Counted from the stretch's first letter, positions 36,130 through 49,244 are shown. The stretch: DNA of 64,000 nucleotides from Mytilus galloprovincialis (GCF_965363235.1 NC_134843.1:94645795-94709794), one strand, 5' to 3'. Made by a program: numbers and translations. Notes: generated by a model from the letters alone, not told the origin.

Positions 36130-39100
36130 TGTAACAGTCATTTTAATTGGATAAAATCCCAAATTTCATCACATCAATTCCGAATAAATGCTTTAGAAGT
36201 GAACCTGCAAGCACAGAGGACATATGACAGATTCTAAATTTATGATTTGACATTGTTTTCTGTCAGTTTTAATAAAATGGAGATAACCGTATCATATTAT
36301 GAGATAGGACAATATACCTAATGCGCCATGAAATGATGAACTCAAAAGTAACGTGTAGGATTTTCTAATCCCAGGAATGGATTAAAAACCTTAGCCGTAT
36401 TTGGCACAACTTTTTGGAATTTTGGATCCTAAATGCTCTCAACTTTGTACTTGTTTTGCTTTATAAATATTTTGATATGAGCGTCACTGATGAGTCTTAT
36501 GTAGACGAAACGCGCGTCTGGCGTGCAAAATTATAATCCTGGTACTTTGATAACTAATTACCAAAACATCTCTGTGTAGTGATATTTGACACTTTTCTTT
36601 GATAAACAAGTGACTGAGCTTAACCAGAATAAATGTGTAAAATCTAAGGAGCTATTGAATGTGTTCAAAGTATTAAATTTTCAAAGAACTTATTGTGTTA
36701 AAAATGGGATTTGTTACCACGAGGAGCCGCATCACAAAAGGATACTCGGGGTTTGCTAATTTACGGAAAATTCGATCACCAGCTGGTCGCTTATGAGCCT
36801 CATCATTCTTTGGTGTGAAAGTTTGGTCAGTCCATTACTGTTTGGAACACAAATACTCAATAGATGGCTGTATAGATAATCATTCAAGTAGTTAAAATAT
36901 TCATGCAGTTATTACAAACAGAAAACAGAAAATATTTTTGAGCACACCAATAAGCTGTCATGTCTATTTTCTACCCTTGGTCGTCCCCAAGGGTATCACC
37001 GGCCCAGAAGTCAGCACTTCTGCGTTGGAAAATACTAAGGATTTTTTTTATCCCAGGCATAGATTATTTTAGCCGTATTTGGCACAACTTTTTGGAATTT
37101 TGGGTCCTCAATGCTCTTCAACCAATTTTTTATTTGTTTGGCTTTGTAACTATTTTGATTTTAGTGTCACTCATGAGTATAGAGTAGACAAAACGCGCGT
37201 CTAATGTATTAAATTATAATCCTGGTACCTCTGATAACAAATTGCTGTCTGTAGATTGTTACCTTTTGATGATGCATTTAAAAAATTCCGTGTGTAGTAC
37301 TGTCTAGTTAAAGAAGGGCTTATATTTATATCAACATTGTGTTTCCTGATATCTTCGAAAGGTAATACTCTACAGGAAGACACATTTAACCTACATATTT
37401 TTAGAACTAAAGCAGATCAGTCTTATATATTCAACATAAAGGCTCAAAGTTCAAATTTTTCGTAGTTAGAAACAGGGAGAAATATGTCTTTTCACTATAC
37501 CTTCTTCTAGTGTCCTTTATTCTTAATTGTTTTTATAGATATTTGAACAGCAGATTTTAAACCTTTCATTGACTATTGTATTACGAAAATAAGAACATTT
37601 AGTAGTTAGTAAAGAATATTTGTTTGTTGCATGACTATCCAACTCAGGGCCATTCTTATTTTAATCAAAGAAGAAGTGTAAATAGGGATGTTGGTAAGTC
37701 TATTTGATGTCATGAACACTACTCAATGATGATGGAAGTTTTTAACGACCTTGACCGGCTATACATCCCTTCCACGGTCAGGCAACTACTCAAAGTATGT
37801 CAATTGAAGGCGGACTATGGTAATCTCTTTCCTTCCTAACACATTCATTTTTAATTCAAAAAACGGCCATGTCTTTATACAATATCATGGATGAATTGGT
37901 GATCAAAAGAATAAACATAGACATTTTCTGTGGAATTTTGTTTGAACTAATTGGCACAGCATTGACATATGTTTAATAAAGAGATAAACTTACTTGTTGC
38001 TTCTCAATTTGCCTGAGAATAGGCCCCTGTAAAAAAAAGATAACAAAAAATAAAAACTATTATTGAAAATATCCCCTTATTTTCAGAATTGCTATAATTG
38101 GAATGTTTTTCAAGAAAAAATATTATACAAAACATTTTCTTTGGCTTATCCCCTTGTCTTCTAAAGATATTATGTATCCCATACAAGAACTTCGGGGATG
38201 CCAAGTTGTCTAGGAAATTTTGATTTAGCCTCAAAAGTATGGAGTGGTATTCAAACAAATAGATTATAGGACATTTTTTTCTATTGTTTTTAACAATTGT
38301 ACATGTTGTATAATCGATGTGATTTGTTTAGAAAATATACATGTTTGAAAAGCCTAGATTTTATTCCAATATAACAACATTGGACAGATTTTAAAACATA
38401 CAGTCTAAAGATCATGTATCTTATTATCGAAGATAGTTACTTTTGCATAAATTTGAATGAAAGGGAAGAAAATACTCAAATGGTTTAAAATTGCCCTTTA
38501 TTTTCTGTAAAACATCATGTCACTTGTACTAAGCAAGCAGTTTGCCAACAGTTTTATTCATTTATATATTTAAAAATGTTGATCTTTAATAAAAAGTGGT
38601 GTTAGAGGAAATACTTTTGTAGTCTCTGAAAAATCATTAATAACTTGTATAGAGTCAAAGTAACTCATGTAGATTGACATATGGTATACACATTTGTCTA
38701 TATTGATGAATAATGCATATTGATATCAATATGTATGTTGTTTTGTTGGTTGAAATGGTGTATGTCTCATATCTCAAACTGATTTATATTGCAATGCATA
38801 CTCTGAAGTTACAGGTGATGCAAATGCAACAACTCTTATTACTGTAAATTCAGAAATTATTGCGAAGTTTAATTATTGCTAAAATTGAGACAAGGTTATA
38901 ATCACAATAATTTAAACTCGCATTTTGAAATATTTTATATGAATTCAACAGGAGTTTCCTCAATTACGCATAAATTAAAACTGCATTTTTTGTCTAAAAT
39001 GATAAAATCACAATCGCTATTTAACCTTTGTTAATTTCTTTGACAACAGCACGTGCACTCTTAGTTTCTAGTGATTGTTTTACATCACTCAATCTACTAT

Positions 39101-39360
39101 GCTAAGAAAGTTATACTCTAATTAAGTGCAGATACATTATAAATATCCCATGATTTCTAATTTTTACACTTTTGTTTTTGCTAACTTAAAGTCTGTATGA
39201 AAAAAAAAAGTTGTTCAGAAAATAAACGTATGAAATATTTTGACTTTGCAGCCATAATTTTCATGTTCTTAATTATTTTCACATTTTGATATGCAAAAGC
39301 TAATCAAAACGTCTCTGCTGACATGATACCTATTTAAAAGTAAGAACAGAAACGTTCTAG
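36130..39360 (-). pseudogene. RNMT 3'-part pseudogene, fragment 2
   Basis: Aligns in blocks with 48.9-56.1 kb. 36180-36300 matches 48955-49080; 36810-36960 matches 50040-50240; 37.70-38.35 kb matches the sequence around the small exon at 51511-51544. 38.64-38.82 kb matches 53.46-53.64 kb, and 39.12-39.36 kb matches 55.90-56.11 kb. The exon equivalent at 37994-38026 is 33 bp instead of 34 and its Trp codon has become TGA, so it is dead. The LINE found in the intact gene at 51.64-53.10 kb is absent here. A copy of the 'cgcgcgt' repeat has inserted at 36990-37240. Confidence 0.8.
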
Positions 39361-39362
39361 AG

Positions 39363-39847
39363 ATGATCTCAATGATATCTAGTTATGTTCAACAATTTCA
39401 ACAAATACTGTATGCACGATTCAAAGGCAAATCGTTGCGAAGAGCTTATAATTTCATTCTGTTATTCATTCTAGTTATCATTATCATTCTCTTTATTATT
39501 TTAGATGTCGTTATTTCTATTTGTCTATATACGTCTCTTGTGGTTATCAAATATATTGAAGATTAAAATTCCCTTATCTTTCCAGTTTTAATTATGACGT
39601 AATGCCATACTGTCGATCAAGTAAACCTGGCAATAGGAAAATTCCAAACACTTTACATCCCAGTGTTTTTCTTTTATAATCTGTTTGTTATGTACCAAAT
39701 GAAAACACCTTTGACTATTGTCAAAACAATTTTCATTGTCAATTAATTTTGTCTTTTTTAAATATTTAATAAAACAATTTCCTCATACGTATATATAAAT
39801 GAGAGGATGTGTTATTGTTATATAATAAATATCAAGAACATTTCAAG
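39363..39847 (+). promoter_or_regulatory. Copy D promoter and non-coding exon 0
   Basis: Homologous to 9170-9628 and 26590-27065. TATATAAAT at 39792-39800, leader ending CATTTCAAG at 39847, then GTAAGT. The kappa-B-like position is a palindrome GGAAAATTCC (39636-39645). The unit starts abruptly after RNMT fragment 2, marking a duplication junction near 39360. Confidence 0.65.
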
Positions 39848-42536
39848 GTAAGTCGACACGTAACATTTAAAGTGAATATAACTTATGTAGAAAAATTCAT
39901 ACAAAAGCAATAATATCCGAAATGTATTTTAATATTCATTTTATTATACGAGCGTCGATTTCGTTCTTTCGTTATATTTGTTTCTAAAATCAATATTTGA
40001 CCCGATTTTCTAGATCACGATACGTTTTTATTTTTTGAAAATACCAGTTCGGATTGTATATTTCGCATGTCCGACTGAGATGAAATTATTTGATTTAGAG
40101 CTTTATTTTTGCGCAAGTGTGTTCCTTCCATTCCAATTTTATCAAATTGTGTGTGCTCTTTTTTTTTAGGATGGTAGTTGTGTTTAAAATGGAAATTGAT
40201 TGTTTAAAAATAAAGCGTGATATTGATTAGCGAATTGTGATGATTAGCGAGATCTTAATCAAAAGCACGAGGAAAAAGAATAATGAAATTGGATTTTTAT
40301 TGATTGATTGCTATTTATATAGAGTCAAAATTGGAAAATTTAATGCATATTAAGCATAATAACAAATTGAAAATAGATCCACTAATTACGTTCTCTTGTT
40401 AACCAATTTTGACATGAAGAGGACCTTTAAATATTTATATGATATGTTCAATTACTGAACGATAAATCGTTCAGTAATTGTGAGTTTTTCATTTAGTTTT
40501 CAAACATATATTCTACCGCAAATATTGTTAAGACAACCATCTTGAAGCCAATCAATATCTGTTCAGTTTATATTCAGACTATTTAGTAGTTGGTATGAAT
40601 TTGAACCATATGTACACATTGTCATCATGCTCCATTTGCTACCAAGGATCCGTCCACGCAGTAAAGTTATAAAGTTCATTTTTTTACTCTTATAATTGGC
40701 CATCAAATCAGCAGCTAATTTAGATACTGAAAGCTGTAATACACCTGCCCACTATTCATTTAAATGCCTGCCCCTTAGCAACATGAACGTGTCACTCTAG
40801 CATCCCATGTCAAGCTTTTCAGGAAAATGGCTTTTAACATGAACTTTACATAATAACAAAGCAAATAATTTGTTGTAGCAAATGTAAAATGGGGAAAAAA
40901 ATTGTTCAGATAAAAAAAAACTACTCATTTTAGATGTGATATAGATATATGAAATCGAAAGAAGTTTCCATTTATTCTGGAAAAAAAGAAACAATTACAG
41001 TATTATTGATTTGTAGGTTCTGAATTATTCGAAAGAACATGTAGTTTAACAACAAGATATAGAATGATACGTTACATACATGTTAAATTATGATGATAAA
41101 TTGCAGGTTGATTTCGGCATGTTTGATGAATGAGATAAGTGCGTTTTCTATATATCATAATGCTAATGATTCGTTTTAAAACGTGTACCATTGCGCTAAA
41201 ACAGTTCACTTTAATACCATTTGACAGGTTTTCTTTTTTTATATTCAAAAATAACTTAAGAATGATTTAAACTCCAATACTTAGTACAGTTAGTCTTCTC
41301 TGTTTTTAAATTTTGGTTCATTTATATGTTTTGGGGTTAAGCATGACATCCATTTTCACTTAACTTGTACAGTTTTGTTTAAGGGCCAACTGAAGGCCAT
41401 CGGATGCGGGATTTTCTGACTGCGTTGAAGACCCATTGGTGGCCTTCACCTGTTATCTGCATTTTGGTAGGGTTGTTGTCCTCTTGACATATTCCCCATT
41501 TCCATCCAATATTTAATCATTTATGTATTAGTATTATTATTATTGTGTTAGTATTAGCATTGTTATTATTAATGTATCATAATAATTAGGTCTTTCCACT
41601 TTTCCGTGGAAAGACCTATTGGTTTTCTTCTGATTATTATTATTTTTTTTTTTTCTTCCGCCAACTTTTTGTTCCTCCGCAATTTTTTTGTTTCGCAAGA
41701 TGTCGCTTAGACATATGGTATATGATATGGAACAGTTATTACGCTTTTGTAACTGACACCGTGTAACCAAAATCTTTCCCATATAAGAGTTATCTCCCCG
41801 AACACTGTTTTTCTTGTTATCGCGTAATCTTCACAACCGTATAAGAAACCGACAAATTTATTTTTGCAAATTGCTCATTACATCTTCAGGATGTGCTGTT
41901 TTATTTTGACCGAAGCCGTATAGAGATTCCATATGAGAGTTATTTCCCCTTTTGTATTTGAAATTTTGAAATGTATTTTAAACTGGAAAACCATAAGTGA
42001 TAGAGACCTAGGGTCTTTTGATTTGATATCCTTGGTCCAAAAAAAATGAAAATTAGGTCAAGGTCAAAGGTCAAGGTCATATTCTAAATTTTGATTTTGG
42101 CTTATTTTCACTCATTTTCATTAACCTTATCAGATATCGACAAATTATTTTTACTAAATTGTTAGTTGCGACATGTTGTAACATAATAATTTTGGTTGAA
42201 AGGGTGCGTAGACAATAAATGGGAGTTTTAGCCCCTACCACATCTAAAATTATGCGTAAAGTGATATTACTTATTAACCATACATATTAGAGACCTAGGG
42301 TCTTTTGATTTGAGATCCTCAGTTTGTGACCTTGAAATTGAGGTCAAGGTCATAGGTAAATTTGGCGTTTTAGATGATGACCTTTGGTTAAAATTCATAT
42401 CTATACATCATAAAGCCATAGGAACTGACATTTTAGACTGATTTTTAATATTTTAATATCAAAATAGATATTTACTGGTGGAAAGACCTTCAATTGTTCT
42501 CTGAACAATTGGTTTTTAATTATTATTATTATTATA

Positions 42537-42576
<40 letters not shown>

Positions 42577-42654
42577 TTTTATTATTAATACATGTATTAT
42601 TGTTTTTTGTATTTATTTAAAGGAACTAATTGTTTTATTGTATCGAACTATAAG
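39848..42654 (+). other. First intron of copy D
   Basis: AT-rich intron in the 5' untranslated region. It holds a retroelement-tail fragment (41310-41510) and an ATT microsatellite at about 41520-41585 and 42520-42580, split by the element described next. The frames at 39363-39566 and 40797-40994 lack domains. Confidence 0.55.
41589..42512. mobile_element. GGTCTTTCCAC element inserted in an ATT microsatellite
   Basis: It begins with a perfect hairpin GGTCTTTCCAC..GTGGAAAGACC (41589-41616). It ends with GTGGAAAGACC (42478-42488) followed by a second hairpin CAATTGTTC-tct-GAACAATTG (42491-42511). Inside, a block 'agagacctagggtcttttga' occurs twice (about 42003 and 42290), and 'aggtcaaggtca' motifs follow each. 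No coding capacity. I recall this family from bivalve genomes. TTA-type microsatellite lies on both sides. Confidence 0.7.
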
Positions 42655-42663
42655 AAAGACACT

Positions 42664-45600
42664 ATGACGAAACTGATATTGATTGTCTTAATACTGTTCA
42701 AAACTACAGGTAATATTTCTGGATATTCATTCGTTTTAATATATATCTACAACGAATTGCTATTACTACAGCACTATGTTGCACGTGATTTATTTACAAG
42801 TAAGCGTTCGTTATATTGGACGGTTACCAAACAAACTCACATCATACAGTTCTTTGCCAATACAAGCATTCATCAAAAACACAAAATTTATATGTAGAGC
42901 ATGTAAATAAAATATGGGTGAATCGTGTGCGTGCAATTTCCTTGACAAATTTGATTAATAAATTTCATGTTTTATCAGGAGAGCTTTTGTAAAAGCCTTA
43001 TTCTAAAGACAAATCCTTCGAACATATTTTGCGATTATATCGTATGCAGGCAAATTACAAAAATAGATGGACAAAGACACATCAGGTTAATTTGGTTCGG
43101 GTATAATCGCTAGACTACATGAACCAACCATCAACTATAAATGAACAGTCGTATTCCTTACTTGACATACTCATTTTACCAACAAAATGGTTGGTTAAAC
43201 CTGGATTTAAAGCTGGCAAAACTGTTCTTCTTGTGTGACAGATGCATACTTCACAACAAATCCCCATATTTGAAATAATAGTTAAATAAGATTTGATTAA
43301 AGAATAATAATTCCATATTTCTTGTACCTTACTAATCTAACTTAATGATAACGTATAATAAGAGAAATGTAATACACCCTATAGAAATAAGAAAAGGTCT
43401 TACTTTTTGGACTGTTTGGAAGAGATAAAGTGTCATATTAACCTTTCCTACTAAATATATTTTCGACAATGCAACAAGATAGAATTTTGAGAAAATCTAT
43501 GGTAACCGTGATATTCACCATTTCACCGAACGTGAAATCTAGAATCACCGAATGGTCCAGTAACAATAGAAAAAAAAACATAAATTGATATAAGTGTTTG
43601 GGGAGTTTTTGTCGCCCAAAGGATACAAATGTAGCTTAACGCAAAATACTCAATTACAGAAATAAAATATTTGTAATTTATTTTTTATTTTTATCGTTGC
43701 ATTGTTTTATTTTAGATATTGTGTATTCTGAACATACTAGTAGCTGTCACTGTGCTGCATATGTTGATCCAGTTTGCTCCACAACTAATGTGACTCATAA
43801 TAACGAAGGTTGCTTGATGTGCACGTAAGTTTCTTAACAAAACAGAAAAAATACTAATCCTAAACATTTATTATTAGATAAGAATTTACACGAACCCCGC
43901 GGTTAGAGTAACATATATTTTAATGCATGCTAGTGATAATTGAATGCTACATGATTGTGCGTTATTATTGAATATAGTACTATGCTGGTGATAATTGAAC
44001 ATTGAATAAAGAAATTTCTCACAAAAGTAATATACAAATATATCTAAATCTAGACATCAATGCTGAATGGAACGTTTGATCGATCTAGTTAAGAACATTA
44101 TACATTGATTTCACGAAACTTCATAGAAAAATTAGCACAGCTTTAGCCGCAAACAAGGGAGTTCATATGAGAATTATATATTGTCTATTTATACAGAATT
44201 GCAACCTATAAGCTGAATCACTTTAATAATTGTAACTGAATATAACATGCTTCTGATTAGGAACATGCATAATAATAGGCGTTCCCTGTGGGAGACCCTA
44301 GTCTAGATCCTGTGATGCCTAAGCTTTTTTTGTAACCTTGATTTGTCTCTATCTTCATTACATTTATGCAATTTGAAAATGTCATGGTTAATTACTGTTG
44401 CTGAAAATTAAAAACTAACGCTACATCAAACGCAAGTCATTTCATAGCAAATTTTACTCAGCAATAAAATCTATTTTAACACGAGTTAAAAATAAATACC
44501 TCCCACCCCCACCACAACAATATTACCATTAATATTAGTTCATTCATAAGTTCTCCTTCCGTCATCATTCAAAACGTTTTCAGAGAAATCTGCTTACTAT
44601 TCGAACGCTAATTTTCGCGACTGGCTGTTTTCTTGCAAACAATTTTAAGATTGACAAATATGTTTGGATGGTCACATTGATAATGAAATAAGAAAAATTA
44701 CTAGTAAATATTTTATTGTTTATCTGTTTTTTATTGGTAAAAAAACAAGCAATGTTTTATGCTATGTTTGTGCATTCAAAACTCTATCTGATTGTAAATA
44801 CAACTTATAAAACATAAGGTTCTATATACATCGCAGAGTTCGTTTTAAGCTAGTTCATTAAAATTGAGAAGGAAATAGGGAATGTGTCAAAGAGACAAAA
44901 ACCCGACAAAGAGTAAACACAGCCGAAGTCCACAAATAGGTCTTCAACACATCAAGAATGTCTCGCAGCCTGAAGCGGACACCAGCTGACCCTACACAAA
45001 AATGTATATTTGGTCAGTGAAAATGCCGTGATACTTTATAACTTCTAAAACATATTAATGAACTAGATTTTTTTTTAAATGCAGATAAGACTTACATTGT
45101 CTCTTTCTTTATAGTTGTTACATGTTTCGTATCATACAACAATTCATAAACCTATTGAACGTACTGCGGTAGTCACTAATCTTTTAAAGAAATAATTGCT
45201 GAGGTTAATAGCCGTGCATAATTATATCATTTTCTCAGAATGATTATAATTTAACGTAAAAATAAATTTGAATCGGAATCGTTTGAGAAAGGATTTGTAG
45301 CAGATCATTATCTAAAGACAACCATGTATGTAATAAAAATCAACAGTATTTTTTCAAAACATATTCGACGACCGTTTGGGAAGAAAGATTTCCATGACAG
45401 AAGTGGAACAGTTCAAAATGTTATATTTTATATTTCAGTCATGAAGTTTTAGATTGCCGTCGTGCATGTCCATGTGTGGGTGGACCACCAACAACAGTAA
45501 GTTTAAATAATTATAGTGAAATATGTATTAAATAAAAGATAACGGTGTTGAATGATTCTTAATATCGAGGAATTATAACAGAACACAATAGAAAGCAATG

Positions 45601-47486
45601 AACCCACACGGAGGGTAGAGTTCTCCGAAAAGCACAGCACTTAAGCCAATATCAATGTCACCAAAAACAGATAGTGGCAAATCTACATTGAGTTCATTTG
45701 TAAAAGGAAATGGGGAAGGTGTCAAAAGACAACAACCCGACCAAAGAGTAAAAAAAGCAGCCGACGTCCAACAATGGGTCTTCAACACGATAAGAAAATC
45801 GAGCAGCCGCGGCGTACTTATGCTGGCCCTAAACAAAAATTTGTATTTGTTTAGTGAAAATACCTTCACAATTAACTTCTAAAACATATAAAGGAACTAC
45901 AATTAACAAAAATACATGTAAGACTAACATTGTCTCTCTCTCTTTAAAGTTGTTACATGTTTGACATCACACAACAATTCATACAGCTATTGAACGTACT
46001 GCAGTAGTCACTAATCTCATAAAAAAAGAATCAACTGCTGAGGTTTATAGCAGTGCACAACTACATTATTTTCTCAGTATTATTAGTTGAAATGAAATTG
46101 TTGGAGAAAGGATGTGTAGCAGGTCATTAACTAAAGTCAACAATGTTAGTAATAAAAATCAATAGCATTTGGGAAGAGAAGATTTCCATGACAGACGTGG
46201 AACAGTTATTAATGTTATCTTTGTTATTTCAGACACCAAGTTTTACCTTACCATCGTTGTGAATGTCCATATGTGAGAGCATCGACAGCAACATCAGTAA
46301 GTATAAAAAAAATTGTAGTAAAAGATATTTTTAAATCAAAGATAACAGGTGTTAAATAGGTAACCTACATTCTGAATAACAGGGGATTATAATAAAACAC
46401 AATTGAAAAACAAATAACCAACAGAACGAATATTTCTCCGAATAGCGCAGCACTTAAATCGATATGAATTTCACTCAAAACAGACAGTGACAAATCAACA
46501 TTGAGTTCATTTTTAAAAAGAAAACGTATAAAATATCTTTGGCACAATTTAAAATATAATTATCAAGCAATTGTATAATGTATTAATCGTAGTATTCTCC
46601 AGATTCATGATTTGGTTTAATCTGTCAGATTTCAAAATTACATATATATTTGCCTTTTGTTTAATTCCATCAAAATATAACTCAAATTAAAACCGGAAGT
46701 GATACATCTACGTAATTGTGGTAATCTGACAGATAAAACCGTTTGACAACTCAAATGATGAACTTTAACAAAAAGGAAATTTTGCGTTTCTCAAAGTTAT
46801 TGATCATATCTGCAAAAATCGAAAATGAATCTGAAAACGAAAAATTGACACAATATGCCTCAAACTAAAATGTTGATGTTCCTCTCAATGGTACACCTGA
46901 AACATGCAGGATGCGAACTTACAACCTCAGTGTTAACAGGCTAGTGATACAGTAGTTCGACTACTCAAACTAACCGGCAACCAAGACCCCAACGTCAATT
47001 TACCATTAACTACAGACAACCTAATAGACAATGGTGTTCCCTATTTAAATAATGTGAGGTTTTATGTAAGAAAAAGGTAACATCACAATAATACTGACCT
47101 CGGAGGAAAATTCATATGTAGGAAATGGTGGATTGAACCTGGTTTTATAGCTAGCTAAACCTCTCGCTGGTATGACAGTCGCAAAAAAATCCATTCTTCT
47201 GACAATGGTGCGTGAACAAAACAAACAGACAGTATAGGTAAAAATGTCAAAAATAGATGTACAGCAGTCAAAATTGTGTAATAATCTTAATCACTATAAA
47301 TAAAAACCTTTTTTTCAGATGCAAAAAGGCTTCAACCCTTGTTTTAGAGAGGTGTTAATATTATCGATTTCATTTTCACTTTAAGCAGCAATTATTCATT
47401 CATTCAACAGACACTTAAATATTACTTGTTCAATGTTATTTCCTCTAGACTAATCTATTTTACATTATTTATTTCAGCATGGCTAA
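42664..47486 (+). CDS. Secreted Kazal-like peptide, copy D, with two alternative third exons
   Basis: Coding exons are 42664-42709 (MTKLILIVLILFKTT), 43716-43824, then either 45439-45496 (3a) or 46233-46296 (3b), then 47478-47486 (His-Gly-stop). The AATAAA is at 47530. Exon 2 is 6 bp longer than in B and C and encodes SSCHC, DPVC and GCLMC. Exon 3a encodes HEVLDCRRACPCVGGPPTT, keeping the ACPC-type ending. Exon 3b encodes HQVLPYHRCECPYVRASTATS, where two cysteines became tyrosine and a new one appeared. Both third exons accept phase 2 and leave phase 0, so 3a joined to 3b would shift frame into an early stop; they must be used alternatively. With 3a the protein is about 73 residues with eight mature cysteines. 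The Lys near the end of the hydrophobic stretch is unusual for a signal peptide. Confidence 0.75.
46910..46992 (-). repeat. tRNA-derived SINE remnant in copy D intron 3
   Basis: Same sequence and position as the SINE at 19165-19262: on the minus strand a 'ggttgccggttag' A-box-like part and 'agttcgcatcct', a decayed B box. Confidence 0.55.
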
Positions 47487-47539
47487 GTGAGATGGAATAA
47501 CATATTTGAAATATATTACAAAAGCAAAGAATAAAAGAT

Positions 47540-49240
47540 TTTAACATTATTAGTGTTGAATATTATTGTGAAAAACTTATCATTAACGAACAACATTGTA
47601 AGGTACATCATTCCATAAGAAAACCTATACAAGATACTGAATATTGAGCATATTACAAAAGAACAGAAACATGAACTGACATTGCCACATTTTGTCTCAG
47701 ATACTAGTCTGAAGCCAGACATATGTGTTCATTTTAACATAACATAATGCAAACCTCCTATTATCCATAGTATCTTTGATGTCAATTTCACCGAGATATA
47801 TGATTTGTCCTTGTTGTAATGTGTTGAAATCACGGGTGTCACATGTGCAGCAGAAACTGTTCAACCTCTCCAGAGCACATACAATCTCCCCCGAATTACG
47901 TTTTCTGTTAATTTTGTGTTTCGTTTAATATTGTTTATTTTTTCGCTGTTTTTTTCACTGGTATTTAAAACAGTTTGAATTTGATTGATGAGTTTGAATA
48001 TCATTTGGGTATCTGTAAATATACCTAAACTTTTGTACTATTTTCAGCCAAATTTTCTTTGTTGCCAGAGACAAACTAAAGGTGGAATCGGCACCTTCAG
48101 TAAGGGTAAAGAATAGACTAAACGTTTTTATTTAATCCTGACTCTAGTGAATCAGGGGATAAAACACACTTTCTAAAAGATAATAGATAAAGGAAGATGT
48201 GGTGTGAGTGCCAATGAGACAACTCTCCATCCCAATAACATTGTAAGGTACATCATTCCATAAGAAAACCTATACAAGATACTGAATATTGAGCATATTA
48301 CAAAAGAACAGAAACATGAACTGACATTGCCACATTTTATCTCAGATACTAGTCTGAAGCAAGCCATATATATTAATTTTAAGATAACATGATGCAAACC
48401 TTCTATTATCCATAGTATCTTTGATGTCAATTTAGACTTAATGTGTTCACTTGTTGTTATATGTCTTTTGATTGAGTTAATTAAGCCATTTCAATTGATA
48501 GTTTATAGTGTCTTTCTATGATGTGATGTTTATACACTATTGTTTCGGGTAAAGGCTGGTACCTATTAAAACGTTTAAAACCCGCTGCATTTGTTTGAAC
48601 CTGTCCTAAGTCAAAAATCTGATGTTCAGTATTTGTCGTTTTTTTATGTGATTCATAAGTGTTTTTTGTTTTATATATTGATTAGACCATTGGTTTTCCT
48701 GTTTGAATAGTTTTACACTAGTCATTTTTGTGGCCCTTTATTGTTACTGTTAGGTGTGAGCCAAGGCTCTATGTTGAAGACCATTCTTTGACCTATAATC
48801 TTTGATTTTTCACAAATTGTGACTTAGATGGAAAGTTGTCTCATTGGCACTCATACCACATCTTCTTATATCTAACTGCAAGTTCTATCATCATACCTCT
48901 GTCGTTAGTAACAGTAATTTTAATTGAATAACATGCCTAATTTGATGGCATAATTAATAATTGATGCTTTTGAAATGTACCTGCAAGCACAGACGACATA
49001 TGACAAATTTTGAATGTATGATTTGACATTGTCTTCTGTCAGTTTCAATAAAATGGTGATAACTATATTGTATTTTGAGATGAAGGTTTCAAACAAAACA
49101 AAAGTAGTTACTTTGAATATACATTTTTTTTTGCTACTGAATGAAAAGAATATTTATTGGTGCCAAATAAATCTGGCATTAAACTTTGAAGTGTATATCT
49201 GTATATGGTATAATAAATGTTTGTAATTGCAGAAATGATA
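47540..49240. other. Spacer between copy D and RNMT
   Basis: A stretch at 47580-47720 is repeated at 48230-48360, a local duplication of about 130 bp. Retroelement-tail debris lies at 47820-48030, and short-repeat fragments at 48185-48235 and 48770-48880. Minus-strand frames at 47516-47722 and 48173-48430 share the translated duplicate and are not genes. I looked here for the last RNMT exon and did not find it convincingly. Confidence 0.45.
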
Positions 49241-49244
49241 CTAG

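Noticed and set aside
45573..45882. Overlapping frames of 98 and 75 residues in copy D intron 3
   Set aside because: They lie over a retroelement-tail fragment repeated at 14.9 kb and 44.9 kb, between exons 3a and 3b.
48955..49080. Candidate last exon of RNMT after 'gtgcttgcag' on the minus strand
   Set aside because: The acceptor looks good and is conserved in fragment 2, but the translated sequence (STFQKHQ..) does not resemble the RNMT C terminus.
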